Source of the DNA: Pseudomonas fluorescens
GTDB taxonomy: Bacteria > Pseudomonadota > Gammaproteobacteria > Pseudomonadales > Pseudomonadaceae
Assembly: GCA_902825215.1 (NCBI GenBank)
Contig: LR782234.1
Span: 496,001-560,000 of the forward strand
DNA length: 64,000 nucleotides
Direction: 5' to 3'
The position numbers and the translations under genes are program-made. Of this stretch, positions 9,488 to 18,252 are shown piece after piece (position 1 is the first letter of the stretch; each line of letters starts with the position of its first letter). The notes beneath the pieces were generated by a model. It saw only the letters and a list, made by a program, of their open reading frames with translations, was not told the DNA's origin and did not search any database.

Positions 9488-10549
9488 TTGCGGGTACTGT
9501 TGATCAAGACGTCATCGCTGGGCGACGTGATTCACGCGTTGCCGGCGCTGACCGACGCGGCCCGGGCGATTCCCGGGATCAGGTTCGACTGGGTGGTGGA
9601 AGAAGGCTTCGCCGAGATTCCGACCTGGCACCCGGCGGTCGGCAAAGTGATTCCGGTGGCGATTCGCCGCTGGCGCAAGAATCTGTGGAAAACCATCACC
9701 AGCGGCGAGTGGAAACGCTTCAAGCAAAGCGTGCGCGCCAATAAATACGATCTGGTGATCGACGCTCAAGGCCTGCTGAAAAGTGCCTGGCTGACCCGCT
9801 ACGTCAAAGCCCCGGTCGCCGGCCTCGATAAAACCTCGGCGCGCGAGCCGCTGGCGGCGCGTTTCTATGACCGCAAGCTGGCTGTGGCCCGTGGGCAGCA
9901 CGCTGTCGAGCGGGTGCGGCAACTGTTCGCCATCGCGCTGGGCTATGACCTGCCTAAAGGCCTGGGCGATTACGGCCTCAACGTCGAGCGCCTGGTCGAG
10001 CTGCCGCGCAAGAACGCCTTCGTGGTGTTCCTGCATGGCACCACCTGGGACACCAAGCACTGGCCGGAAATCTACTGGCGCGAGCTGACCGAGCGCGTTG
10101 GCTACCTTGGCGTTGGCGTGAAGCTGCCGTGGGGTAATGAGCAGGAAAAGGCCCGCGCCGAAAGGATTGCCGCTGGCTTCAAACATGCCGAAGTGCTGCC
10201 AAAACTGAATCTGGCCGGCGTCGGCAAAGTGCTTGCCGGCGCGCAAGCCTGCGTCGCAGTGGATACCGGCCTCGGCCATCTGGCCGCGGCGCTGGATGTG
10301 CCGACCATCTCGCTGTTCGGCCCGACCAACCCGGGCCTGACCGGCGCTTACGGCAAGCTGCAGATTCACCTGGCCAGCGACTTTCCGTGCGCGCCGTGCA
10401 TGCAGAAGAAATGTACCTATCAACCGACCGCGCAGGATGCCCGTCAGTTTGACCTCAAGCGTGAACAGCCGCTGTGCTTCACGCGTGTAAACCCCGAGCG
10501 TGTCGCCAGCCGACTGAGCACGTTGTTAATGGCTGAGGAGCTGCGCTGA
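9488..10549 (+). CDS. waaC: ADP-heptose:LPS heptosyltransferase I
   Basis: Transfers the first heptose to Kdo. The reading frame starts at TTG (9488), one base after the waaF stop, giving MRVLLIKTSSLGDVIHALPAL, the conserved GT9 amino end. Length is 353 residues. The donor-binding segment AVDTGLGHLAAALDVPTISLFGPT (about 255-280) is intact. The stop codon overlaps the waaG start by one base (TGATG), indicating translational coupling. No ATG gives a better start because the family N-terminus begins right at this TTG. Confidence 0.95.
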   Translation: MRVLLIKTSSLGDVIHALPALTDAARAIPGIRFDWVVEEGFAEIPTWHPAVGKVIPVAIRRWRKNLWKTITSGEWKRFKQSVRANKYDLVIDAQGLLKSAWLTRYVKAPVAGLDKTSAREPLAARFYDRKLAVARGQHAVERVRQLFAIALGYDLPKGLGDYGLNVERLVELPRKNAFVVFLHGTTWDTKHWPEIYWRELTERVGYLGVGVKLPWGNEQEKARAERIAAGFKHAEVLPKLNLAGVGKVLAGAQACVAVDTGLGHLAAALDVPTISLFGPTNPGLTGAYGKLQIHLASDFPCAPCMQKKCTYQPTAQDARQFDLKREQPLCFTRVNPERVASRLSTLLMAEELR

Positions 10550-11670
10550 TGCAATTGGCATTCGTCCTGTACAAATATTTCCCGTTCGGTGGCTTGCAGC
10601 GTGACTTCATGCGCATCGCCCTCGAATGCCAGCAGCGCGGCCATCAGATCCGCGTCTACACGCTGATCTGGGAAGGCGACGTGCCGCCGGGTTTCGAGGT
10701 GCTGGTGGCGCCGGTCAAGGCATTGTTCAACCATCGTCGCAACGAAAAGCTCAGTGCGTGGATGCAAGCAGATCTGGCCAAGCGTCCGGTCGACCGGCTG
10801 ATCGGCTTCAACAAGATGCCCGGTCTCGACGTCTATTACGCGGCCGACGGTTGCTTCGAAGACAAAGCGCAGAACCTGCGCAACTCGCTGTACCGTCGCT
10901 GGGGTCGCTACCGCCACTTCGCCGAGTACGAGCGCGCCGTGTTCGCGAAAGACGCGAAAACCGAAGTGCTGATGATTTCCGAAGTGCAGCAGCCGCTGTT
11001 CATCAAGCATTACGACACCCCGCTCGAGCGCTTTCATCTGCTGCCGCCGGGCATTGCTCAGGATCGTCGACGCCCAGCGAATGCCGATGAAATTCGCGCC
11101 GGTTTTCGCGCCGAATTCAACCTCAAGGACGACGAACTACTGCTGGTGCAGATCGGTTCCGGGTTCAAGACCAAAGGTGTCGATCGCAGCCTCAAGGCGC
11201 TTGCCGCGCTGCCCGCCGAACTGAAGAAGCGCACCCGGTTGTTTGTAATCGGTCAGGATGACCCCAAGTTATTCCAGATGCAGAGCGCGACGTTGGGCCT
11301 GGGCGACAATGTGACCTTCCTCAAGGGTCGCAGCGATATCCCGCGTTTCCTGCTCGGCGCCGATCTGCTGATCCACCCGGCGTACAACGAAAACACCGGT
11401 ACGGTGCTGCTTGAAGCGCTGGTCGCCGGCCTGCCGGTACTGGTCAGCGCGGTCTGCGGCTACGCCCATTACATTGCCGAGGCCGACGCCGGGCGAGTAT
11501 TGGACGAACCGTTCGAACAGGCGCAGTTGACCCAATACCTGACTGAGATGCTGAGCGACGACGCTGCACGGGCGGCCTGGAGCCGCAATGGTCTGGCCTT
11601 CGCCGAAACGGCCGACCTCTACAGCATGCCGCAGCACGCGGCCGATGTGATTCTGGCGGAGCACGCTTAA
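10549..11670 (+). CDS. waaG: LPS core glycosyltransferase, GT4 family
   Basis: Predicted UDP-sugar:heptosyl-LPS transferase that adds the first outer-core hexose (a galactosamine in P. aeruginosa, glucose in E. coli). The 373-residue protein begins with MQLAFVLYKYFPFGGLQRD, where the GGLQRD loop is the typical WaaG acceptor/donor segment. The C-terminal GT-B half has HPAYNENTGTVLLEALVAGLPV, containing the EX7E donor-binding motif. It is coupled by one-base overlaps to waaC upstream and waaP downstream. Confidence 0.95.
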   Translation: MQLAFVLYKYFPFGGLQRDFMRIALECQQRGHQIRVYTLIWEGDVPPGFEVLVAPVKALFNHRRNEKLSAWMQADLAKRPVDRLIGFNKMPGLDVYYAADGCFEDKAQNLRNSLYRRWGRYRHFAEYERAVFAKDAKTEVLMISEVQQPLFIKHYDTPLERFHLLPPGIAQDRRRPANADEIRAGFRAEFNLKDDELLLVQIGSGFKTKGVDRSLKALAALPAELKKRTRLFVIGQDDPKLFQMQSATLGLGDNVTFLKGRSDIPRFLLGADLLIHPAYNENTGTVLLEALVAGLPVLVSAVCGYAHYIAEADAGRVLDEPFEQAQLTQYLTEMLSDDAARAAWSRNGLAFAETADLYSMPQHAADVILAEHA

Positions 11671-12476
11671 TGAAGTTGATGCTGGCTGAACCGTTCAAAA
11701 GCCTTTGGGCCGGACGCGACCCGTTCGCCGAAGTCGAAGGCTTGCAGGGCGAGGTATACCGCGAGCTGGAAGCACGGCGGACACTGCGCACGGAAGTCGA
11801 CGGCAATGGATTTTTCGTCAAGATCCATCGTGGCATCGGCTGGGGCGAAATCTTCAAGAATCTGCTGACGGCCAAGCTGCCGGTACTCGGCGCGGGCCAG
11901 GAATGGCAAGCGATTCAACGTCTGCAGGAAGTCGGCGTGCCGACCATGACCGCGGTCGCCTATGGCGAGAAGGGCAGCAATCCGGCGGATCAGCATTCGT
12001 TCATCGTTACCGAGGAACTGGCGCCGACCATCAGCCTGGAAGACTTCAGTATCGACTGGGTCAAGCAACCGCCCGAGCCAAAGCTCAAGCGCGCATTGAT
12101 TGCCGAGGTCGCACGCATGACCGGCATGATGCACCGCGCTGGGGTCAACCACCGCGATTGCTATATCTGCCACTTCCTGCTGCATACCGACAAACCGGTC
12201 ACCCCGGAAGATTTCAAGCTGTCAGTGATCGACCTGCACCGCGCGCAGACCCGCCCGGCGATTACCCAGCGCTGGCGCAACAAGGATCTGGCCGCGCTGT
12301 ATTTCTCTGCGCTGGACATCGGCCTGACCCGCCGCGACAAGTTGCGTTTCCTCAAAGGCTATTTTCAGCAACCGCTGCGGCAGATCCTCGCCGAAGAAGC
12401 GCCGCTGCTCAATTGGCTGCAAGGCAAGGCCGACAAGCTCTACGCGCGTAAACAGCGTTATGGGGATGCGCTCTGA
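11670..12476 (+). CDS. waaP: Lipopolysaccharide core heptose(I) kinase
   Basis: Phosphorylates heptose I of the inner core, which in Pseudomonas is needed for outer-membrane integrity. The 268-residue protein shows an eukaryotic-kinase-like fold: K51 in FFVKIHR, catalytic D163 in NHRDCYICHFLL, and D188 in SVIDLHR in the DFG position. The start overlaps the waaG stop by one base, and its stop overlaps the next kinase gene by one base. All key residues are present, so it should be active. Confidence 0.95.
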   Translation: MKLMLAEPFKSLWAGRDPFAEVEGLQGEVYRELEARRTLRTEVDGNGFFVKIHRGIGWGEIFKNLLTAKLPVLGAGQEWQAIQRLQEVGVPTMTAVAYGEKGSNPADQHSFIVTEELAPTISLEDFSIDWVKQPPEPKLKRALIAEVARMTGMMHRAGVNHRDCYICHFLLHTDKPVTPEDFKLSVIDLHRAQTRPAITQRWRNKDLAALYFSALDIGLTRRDKLRFLKGYFQQPLRQILAEEAPLLNWLQGKADKLYARKQRYGDAL

Positions 12477-13210
12477 TGGCGGGGTGGATTCTTGAGCCCG
12501 CCTACAGCGATCTCGCCGAAGATTTCGGCAGTCTCGACGCGGTGTTTGCCCTGCAAGGCGAGCGCCTGACCCGTGACCCGCTGTCCGAAGTGATTCGCGT
12601 ACAACGCAACGGCGTCAATTACTACGTCAAACGCTACGTCGGCGCGGGTAAAGGCTTGCGCCGCTACCTCGGCAAGCCGCGGGTGAAGATGGAGTGGCAG
12701 AACCTCAAGCGCTTCGCCAAGTGGGGCATTCCCACTGCCGAAGTGATCGCCTGGGGCCTGGAGCGACGTGGCGCGGCGTACGATCGCGGCGCGATGATCA
12801 CCCGCGAACTGCCGCGTACCGAAGACCTCTCGGCGCTTGCCGAGCGCAAGGATCCGAAACTCAAGGATCGCGCCTGGGTCGACGGCGTCAGCCGGCAGTT
12901 GGCCGGTTATACCCGGACGATGCACGATCACCGTTTTACCCATAACGATCTGAAATGGCGCAACCTGTTGATTGACGATCAGGCGCACATCTTTCTGATC
13001 GACTGCCCCAATGGCGAGTTCTGGCGCGGCTTCTGGCTCAAGTATCGGATCACCAAGGATCTGGCCTGTCTCGACAAGCTCGCCAAATATCACCTGTCGA
13101 ACACCCAGCGCTTGCGCTTTTACAAGCAGTATCGCCAGTGCGATCGGCTTGATAGCGCCGACAAGAAGCGGATTCGGCACGTGGTGAGATTTTTCGAGGG
13201 ACGTGAATGA
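12476..13210 (+). CDS. wapP: LPS core kinase, WapP-like
   Basis: A 244-residue kinase-fold protein following waaP, matching PA5008 (WapP) in position as I recall. It keeps the catalytic loop HNDLKWRNLL (near 154-163) and an Asp-Cys-Pro in the DFG position (FLIDCPNGEF), plus the lysine in YYVKRY. It is expected to phosphorylate an inner-core heptose next to WaaP. It overlaps waaP by one base and the next gene by four bases (ATGA). Substrate position is inferred from gene order, not from sequence. Confidence 0.8.
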   Translation: MAGWILEPAYSDLAEDFGSLDAVFALQGERLTRDPLSEVIRVQRNGVNYYVKRYVGAGKGLRRYLGKPRVKMEWQNLKRFAKWGIPTAEVIAWGLERRGAAYDRGAMITRELPRTEDLSALAERKDPKLKDRAWVDGVSRQLAGYTRTMHDHRFTHNDLKWRNLLIDDQAHIFLIDCPNGEFWRGFWLKYRITKDLACLDKLAKYHLSNTQRLRFYKQYRQCDRLDSADKKRIRHVVRFFEGRE

Positions 13211-13959
13211 CTGATTTTCTGGCCGACGATGACCGCGCACTGCTGGCGCGCCATGGCCTGGACACCTTTGAAGCGCTGTGGGCAAAAGAGCTTGAGGCGG
13301 TGGACGAACCCAACACCGCCGGTGGTGGCTGGAGCAGTGTGTTTCGTCTGGATCTGGAGGGGCAGGGGTATTACCTCAAGCGCCAGAGCAACTACCTGAC
13401 GCGCACGTTGCATGCGCCGTTCGGCGAGCCCAGTTTCGCCCGCGAGTTTCGCAACATCAGCCGCTACCGCAAGCTCGGCGTACCGGCGCTGCAAGCGGCG
13501 TTCTTCGGTGAGCGCAAGATTAACGGTGAAGTTCGCGCCATTTTGCTGACCCGCGCGCTGGATGGCTGGAGCGATCTGGATTCGCTGTTGCAACGCTGGA
13601 CGCAGCTCGATCGCGCGCAGCAGTCGGCAATCCTGCGTGCCTGCGCATTGCTGGCGCGGCATCTGCACGGCGTGCGTCAGGTGCACGGCTGTTTTTATCC
13701 CAAGCATATATTTCTGCGGGCCGTGGGTGACGAGTACCAGGCGCAGTTGATCGATCTGGAAAAGACCCGGCCGTTGCTGTTCGGCCTGCGCGACCGCATC
13801 AAGGATCTGGAGCCGCTGCAACGCCGTGCACCGCAGTGGACCGAGGCGCAGCTGCGCGAGTTGCTGGCGGCTTATCTCGATCAGCCTGGTGACAGCTCGC
13901 TGGTCGACAGCTGGCTCGCCCGCCTGACCGCGCGCCGCACGCACAAGGAGACGCGCTGA
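13207..13959 (+). CDS. wapQ: InaA/WapQ-like LPS kinase-fold protein
   Basis: A 250-residue member of the Kdo/WaaP/InaA kinase family, in the place of PA5007 (WapQ). The ATP-lysine (YYLKRQ) and the metal-binding D183 (LIDLEK) are visible. The catalytic-loop Asp is absent: the loop reads HGCFYPKH around 160-167, so C162 occupies the Asp position seen in WaaP. This may be normal for the InaA-type subgroup, and it leaves activity uncertain. It starts inside the previous stop (ATGA) and ends with a one-base overlap to the next gene, so all are translated from one message. Confidence 0.75.
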   Translation: MTDFLADDDRALLARHGLDTFEALWAKELEAVDEPNTAGGGWSSVFRLDLEGQGYYLKRQSNYLTRTLHAPFGEPSFAREFRNISRYRKLGVPALQAAFFGERKINGEVRAILLTRALDGWSDLDSLLQRWTQLDRAQQSAILRACALLARHLHGVRQVHGCFYPKHIFLRAVGDEYQAQLIDLEKTRPLLFGLRDRIKDLEPLQRRAPQWTEAQLRELLAAYLDQPGDSSLVDSWLARLTARRTHKETR

Positions 13960-15428
13960 TGCGATTGTCCGAGCTGGCCAATGTCGGGCGCGCGCCGGCG
14001 CTGCCGCTGACAGTAACCCTGGCCGATGCCGCCGGCAGTGCCGACTTGCAACTGTTGAGTCTGCTGCGGATATTGCCGGGGCAGCGCTATGTGGGCGCCG
14101 GCGTATGGCGCGGCCGTCCGGTGCTGGCCAAGCTGCTGGTCGGTGGCAAGGCCGCGCGACATTTTCAGCGTGAGCTGGACGGCGTGCGTCTGCTCGCCGG
14201 GCAAGGTCTGACCACGCCGCTGTTGCTGGCAGATGGGCTGACGGATGGCGAGGGTGGCTGGCTGCTGTTCGAACTTCTGGAAAACGCCGAAAGCCTGGGC
14301 GATGCCTGGGCGCAAGTCGAGTCTTTGCCTGTGCTGGCCGACGATCAGTCCGCGGTGCTGGCCGAGGCCTTGGGTGCGATTGGCCAGTTGCACGGTAAAG
14401 GCCTCTGGCAGGAAGACCTGCACCTGGACAATCTGCTGCGCCACGGTGGCCAGTTGTACTTGATCGATGGCGCCGGGATTCGCGCGGAAACCGCCGGCCA
14501 ACCATTGTCACGGCAAAAGGTCCTGGAAAATCTCGGGGTGTTTTTCGCGCAGTTGCCCAAGGCGCTGGAACCGTTCACTGAAGAGCTGCTGGTGTATTAC
14601 CTGCTGAGCAACAGCGAGCACGCGTTGCCGCTGGAAGCCTTGCAGAAACAGATCGACAAAGTTCGCCGCTGGCGACTGAAGGACTTCCTGGCCAAGGTCG
14701 GTCGCGAATGCACGCTGTTCAGCGTCCGGCGTGGAGCATTTGGTTTGCGGGCGATCCGCCGCGAAGAAGAAGCGGCGATGCTGCCAGTGCTGGAGCGAGC
14801 CGATGCATTGCTTGAGCAGGGCCATCTCTACAAGACCGGCGGCGCAGCGAGCGTCGGCAAGGTGCAGGTGGGCGAGCGTACGCTGGTGATCAAGCGCTAC
14901 AACATCAAAGGATTCGCCCATTGGCTCAAGCGCTTCTGGCGCCCGAGCCGTGCGTGGCACTCGTGGCGCGAAGGCAATCGCCTGGCGTTTCTTGGAATCG
15001 CCACACCGAAACCCCTGGCCGTGCTGGAAAAGCGCTTCCTGTGGCTGCGCGGTCGCGCCTGGTTGGTGACCGAGTTCCTGCCGGGGCCGGACATCATCGA
15101 GCGCTTTGCGCCGTATGTCGAAAGTGGCGAAGCGCCCGAGGCGGAACTGCAGGCGCTGGATTCGCTGTTCGCGCAATTGATCAATGAACGCATCAGTCAC
15201 GGTGATTTCAAAGGGCACAACCTGTTCTGGCACGAAGATCGCTGGGCATTGATCGATCTGGACTCAATGTGTCAGCACGGCTCTATCAGCAGTTTTGCGC
15301 AGGCGTATGCCCGTGACCGCGCGCGATTCATGCGCAACTGGCCGCAAAACAGTGCCTTGTATCGAGTCATTGATCAGCGATTGCCGAATGAGGTGGCCGA
15401 TTCATCCTCGGTCAATCGCACAGGGTAA
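13959..15428 (+). CDS. Tandem kinase-fold LPS protein (PA5006-like)
   Basis: A 489-residue protein made of two successive kinase-like halves. The N-terminal half has EDLHLDNLL (D153, N158) followed by LIDGAG (D170). The C-terminal half has the lysine in LVIKRY (K312), HGDFKGHNLF (D416, N421) and LIDLDSM (D433). Both halves therefore keep the catalytic and metal-binding residues. It ends the run of four coupled kinase genes after waaG and probably modifies the core or its phosphates. The exact substrate is unknown. The C-terminus ends just before a -10-like element for the next unit. Confidence 0.75.
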   Translation: MRLSELANVGRAPALPLTVTLADAAGSADLQLLSLLRILPGQRYVGAGVWRGRPVLAKLLVGGKAARHFQRELDGVRLLAGQGLTTPLLLADGLTDGEGGWLLFELLENAESLGDAWAQVESLPVLADDQSAVLAEALGAIGQLHGKGLWQEDLHLDNLLRHGGQLYLIDGAGIRAETAGQPLSRQKVLENLGVFFAQLPKALEPFTEELLVYYLLSNSEHALPLEALQKQIDKVRRWRLKDFLAKVGRECTLFSVRRGAFGLRAIRREEEAAMLPVLERADALLEQGHLYKTGGAASVGKVQVGERTLVIKRYNIKGFAHWLKRFWRPSRAWHSWREGNRLAFLGIATPKPLAVLEKRFLWLRGRAWLVTEFLPGPDIIERFAPYVESGEAPEAELQALDSLFAQLINERISHGDFKGHNLFWHEDRWALIDLDSMCQHGSISSFAQAYARDRARFMRNWPQNSALYRVIDQRLPNEVADSSSVNRTG

Positions 15429-15446
15429 TTCCACTGTTGTTTACGC

Positions 15447-15452
15447 TATAAT
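15447..15452 (+). promoter_or_regulatory. Putative -10 element upstream of the carbamoyltransferase gene
   Basis: A perfect TATAAT lies 91 bases before the GTG start at 15544, in the 115-base gap after the kinase gene. I see no good -35 hexamer at 16-18 bp, so it may need an activator or be weak. It suggests that the carbamoyltransferase and following genes can be transcribed separately from waaF-waaP. Confidence 0.4.
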
Positions 15453-15543
15453 CCCGCGCTTTAGCTGTCTCTCGCCTGTGCGGGGATACATCCATTTTCA
15501 AGGCGCATCGCGCCTGTACGCAGACTAAAGAGGCTAGACCCCT

Positions 15544-17298
15544 GTGGCATTGACGATTCTTGGCCTGTCCGGCGCCCTTAGCCATGACCCATCAGCAGCC
15601 TTGTACATCGATGGCAAGCTGGTGGCGGCGGCTGAAGAAGAGCGCTTCGTACGCGATAAGCATGCAAAGAACCGCATGCCCTACGAATCGGCAAAGTTCT
15701 GTCTGGAACAGGCCGGCATCAAGCCGTCCGATGTTGACGTGGTTGCGATCCCGTTTGCTCCGATCAGTCTCTTCGGCAAGGCCCGCTGGCACTATGCCAA
15801 GCGCTACTGGTACGCACCGGATCGCGCCCTCGATGCAATCCTGATGGGCAACCGTCGCTACAAGCGCTACCGCAACAAGATCGTCTGGTGCCTGGAACAA
15901 CTGGGTTTCGATCCGAAGAAAATCAAGATCGAGCCGGTCGAGCATCACCTGGCCCACGCCTCCAGCGCTTATCACTGCTCCGGCTTCAAGGAAAAAACCG
16001 CGATCCTCGGGATCGACGGCAAGGGCGAGTACGCCACGACCTTCTTCGGCTATGGCGAAAACGGCAAGATCCACAAGATCAAGGAATTCTTCGATCCGGA
16101 CTCCCTCGGCGGCCTGTACGGTGCAATCACCGAGTTCCTCGGCTTCGAAATGCTTGACGGCGAGTTCAAGGTCATGGGCATGGCGCCCTACGGTGACGCC
16201 AGCAAGTACGATTTTTCGCGTCTGGCCTCGTTCGAGAACGGCGAGCTGGTGATCAATACCGATTACGCCAACGTGATTGGCCTGCGTCGCTACAAAGAGA
16301 AAGGCAAAGGCTTCTATTTCTCGCCGAAGCTGATCGAATGGCTCGGTCCGAAGCGCGAAGGTGATATCGCCGACGAGCCGTACATCCACTATGCCGCGAG
16401 CATGCAAGCGCTGTTCGAGAAGCTGGCGTTGCAGATGATCGACCACTATCTGGGCGATGTACTGAAGGAAACCGGCAAGCTTGCGTTCGCTGGTGGCTGT
16501 GCATTGAACGTCAAGCTGAACCAGAAAATCATTGCCCGCGACGATATCAAGGAGCTGTTCGTGCAGCCTGCGTCCGGCGATGCCGGCACCGCAGTGGGCG
16601 CCGCCGCCTACGTGTCGCACGCCCGTGGCGTACCGGTGGAGAAGATGGAACACGTCTATCTTGGCCCGTCCTACAGCAACGAAGACGTGATCGCCGCGTG
16701 CGCCCGTCACGCGAACAAGCCAGCCTGGCGCAAGCTCGACAACATGCCGGAGCAGATCGCCAGAATCATGGTCGACGGCAACCCGGTCGCCTGGTTCCAG
16801 GGGCGCATGGAGTTTGGTCCGCGTGCATTGGGCGGTCGTTCGATCATCGGTTGCCCAAGCGTCGCCGGTGTAGCTGACCGGATCAACCACCAGATCAAGT
16901 TCCGCGAGCGCTGGAGGCCTTTCTGCCCGTCGATGCTCGACACCGTTGCGCCGCAGATGATCAAGATCGATCACCCGGCACCGTTCATGACGTTCACCTT
17001 CGAAGTCGCTGACGAATGGAAAACCCGTGTGCCGGAAGTCGTCCATGAAGACGGCACCTCTCGCGCCCAGGTGCTCAAGCGTGAGTACAACCCGCGTTAC
17101 TACGACATGATGAAGGCGCTGGAAAACCTCACCGGCAACGGCGTATCGCTCAATACCTCGCTCAATCGTCGTGGCGAGCCGATGATCTGTTCGCCAACCG
17201 ATGCGCTGAACATGTTCTTCGGCTCGGATCTGGAATACCTGATCATGGAAGATATTCTGGTCGTGAAAGAGGGTGTGAAAGGATACGAACTTGACTGA
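15544..17298 (+). CDS. wapO: LPS core carbamoyltransferase (NodU/CmcH family)
   Basis: Predicted O-carbamoyltransferase; in P. aeruginosa the PA5005/WapO homologue is linked to the 7-O-carbamoyl group on heptose II. The 584-residue product starts at a GTG (15544) with an aaagagg ribosome site upstream. It has the family features: an N-terminal actin-like YrdC/Kae1-type fold with HHLAHASSAYH near 133-144, GIDGKGEYATTFF near 155, and the C-terminal domain with FQGRMEFGPRALGGRSI. It overlaps the downstream glycosyltransferase by 8 bases. Confidence 0.9.
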   Translation: MALTILGLSGALSHDPSAALYIDGKLVAAAEEERFVRDKHAKNRMPYESAKFCLEQAGIKPSDVDVVAIPFAPISLFGKARWHYAKRYWYAPDRALDAILMGNRRYKRYRNKIVWCLEQLGFDPKKIKIEPVEHHLAHASSAYHCSGFKEKTAILGIDGKGEYATTFFGYGENGKIHKIKEFFDPDSLGGLYGAITEFLGFEMLDGEFKVMGMAPYGDASKYDFSRLASFENGELVINTDYANVIGLRRYKEKGKGFYFSPKLIEWLGPKREGDIADEPYIHYAASMQALFEKLALQMIDHYLGDVLKETGKLAFAGGCALNVKLNQKIIARDDIKELFVQPASGDAGTAVGAAAYVSHARGVPVEKMEHVYLGPSYSNEDVIAACARHANKPAWRKLDNMPEQIARIMVDGNPVAWFQGRMEFGPRALGGRSIIGCPSVAGVADRINHQIKFRERWRPFCPSMLDTVAPQMIKIDHPAPFMTFTFEVADEWKTRVPEVVHEDGTSRAQVLKREYNPRYYDMMKALENLTGNGVSLNTSLNRRGEPMICSPTDALNMFFGSDLEYLIMEDILVVKEGVKGYELD

Positions 17299-18199
17299 AA
17301 CACTGATCAGCGTCGTCATTCCGGTCTACAACTACGCGCGAACTCTGTCACGTGCAGTGGAGTCGGTGTTGGCGCAGCTGGACGAGGCGACGGCGGATCT
17401 GCTGGTCATCGACGACGGGTCGACGGACGATACGCCTCAGGTCGTGGAACGGCTCTTGCTCAAGCATGGCGGGCGCTTCCGTGCGCTGCGCAAAAGCAAT
17501 GGTGGATTGTCCTCGGTGCGCAATCTTGGCATCGAGGAAACCACCGGGCAGTTTCTGGTGTTTCTCGATTCCGATGACGAGATGGCGCCCGGCGCACTGA
17601 CGGCGCTGTCGCAACACATCGCCGGTAACCCGCAAAGCCTGATGGTGATCGGGTCGCACTGGTCAGTATTCGCTGATGGCAAGCGCAGCTTGCAGGCGGC
17701 CAGGCCATTGCCGGCGGCGCCGCGACAGCGGTTGCAGGGTTACCTGCTGGACAAGACGCTATCGATTTCCAACGGCGCCTGCGCGATGCATCGCAGCGTT
17801 TTCGAACCGGGCAATTATCCTGAGCATCTGCGCAACGTCGAAGACTTGCCGGTGTTTGCCCAGGTTTTGGCGCGTTTTCCCTGCAGTGTCGTGAGCGAGC
17901 CGTTGGCACTCATTTACAAACATGCGGACAGCATGCGCCATGATTTGCGCCAAAGCCTTGCGGCGGGGACCGATCAGGTGGTCAACGAAGTATTTTCCGA
18001 CCGGCGCATGCCTGAAGAAATGCAGGATCTGCGTCAGGCATTCCTGGCGCAGCGTTGTTTGTCGTTGTTTCGTGATTGCTACTCCCATGGTGAATATGAA
18101 TTGGCCAAGGGCTTCTATCTGCAGGCACTGCGCGCTGACTGGCGCACGATCAAGCGCTGGTCCTATGCACGCAAGGCGTTGCGATCACTGTTTCGTTAA
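17291..18199 (+). CDS. Family 2 glycosyltransferase
   Basis: A 302-residue cytoplasmic GT-A glycosyltransferase with the N-terminal SVVIPVYNYARTL signature, VIDDGSTDDT, and a DSDDE metal/donor motif near residue 93. The frame starts at TTG within the end of the carbamoyltransferase gene, so translation is coupled. The C-terminal third is unlike other parts of the family that I can name. It probably adds an outer-core sugar; donor and acceptor cannot be read from the sequence. Confidence 0.85.
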   Translation: MTETLISVVIPVYNYARTLSRAVESVLAQLDEATADLLVIDDGSTDDTPQVVERLLLKHGGRFRALRKSNGGLSSVRNLGIEETTGQFLVFLDSDDEMAPGALTALSQHIAGNPQSLMVIGSHWSVFADGKRSLQAARPLPAAPRQRLQGYLLDKTLSISNGACAMHRSVFEPGNYPEHLRNVEDLPVFAQVLARFPCSVVSEPLALIYKHADSMRHDLRQSLAAGTDQVVNEVFSDRRMPEEMQDLRQAFLAQRCLSLFRDCYSHGEYELAKGFYLQALRADWRTIKRWSYARKALRSLFR

Positions 18200-18252
18200 A
18201 CCGCAGGGAAGTGGGTTTACCTGGTAATGGGTGAGGTGGCTGGGTGAGGGTT

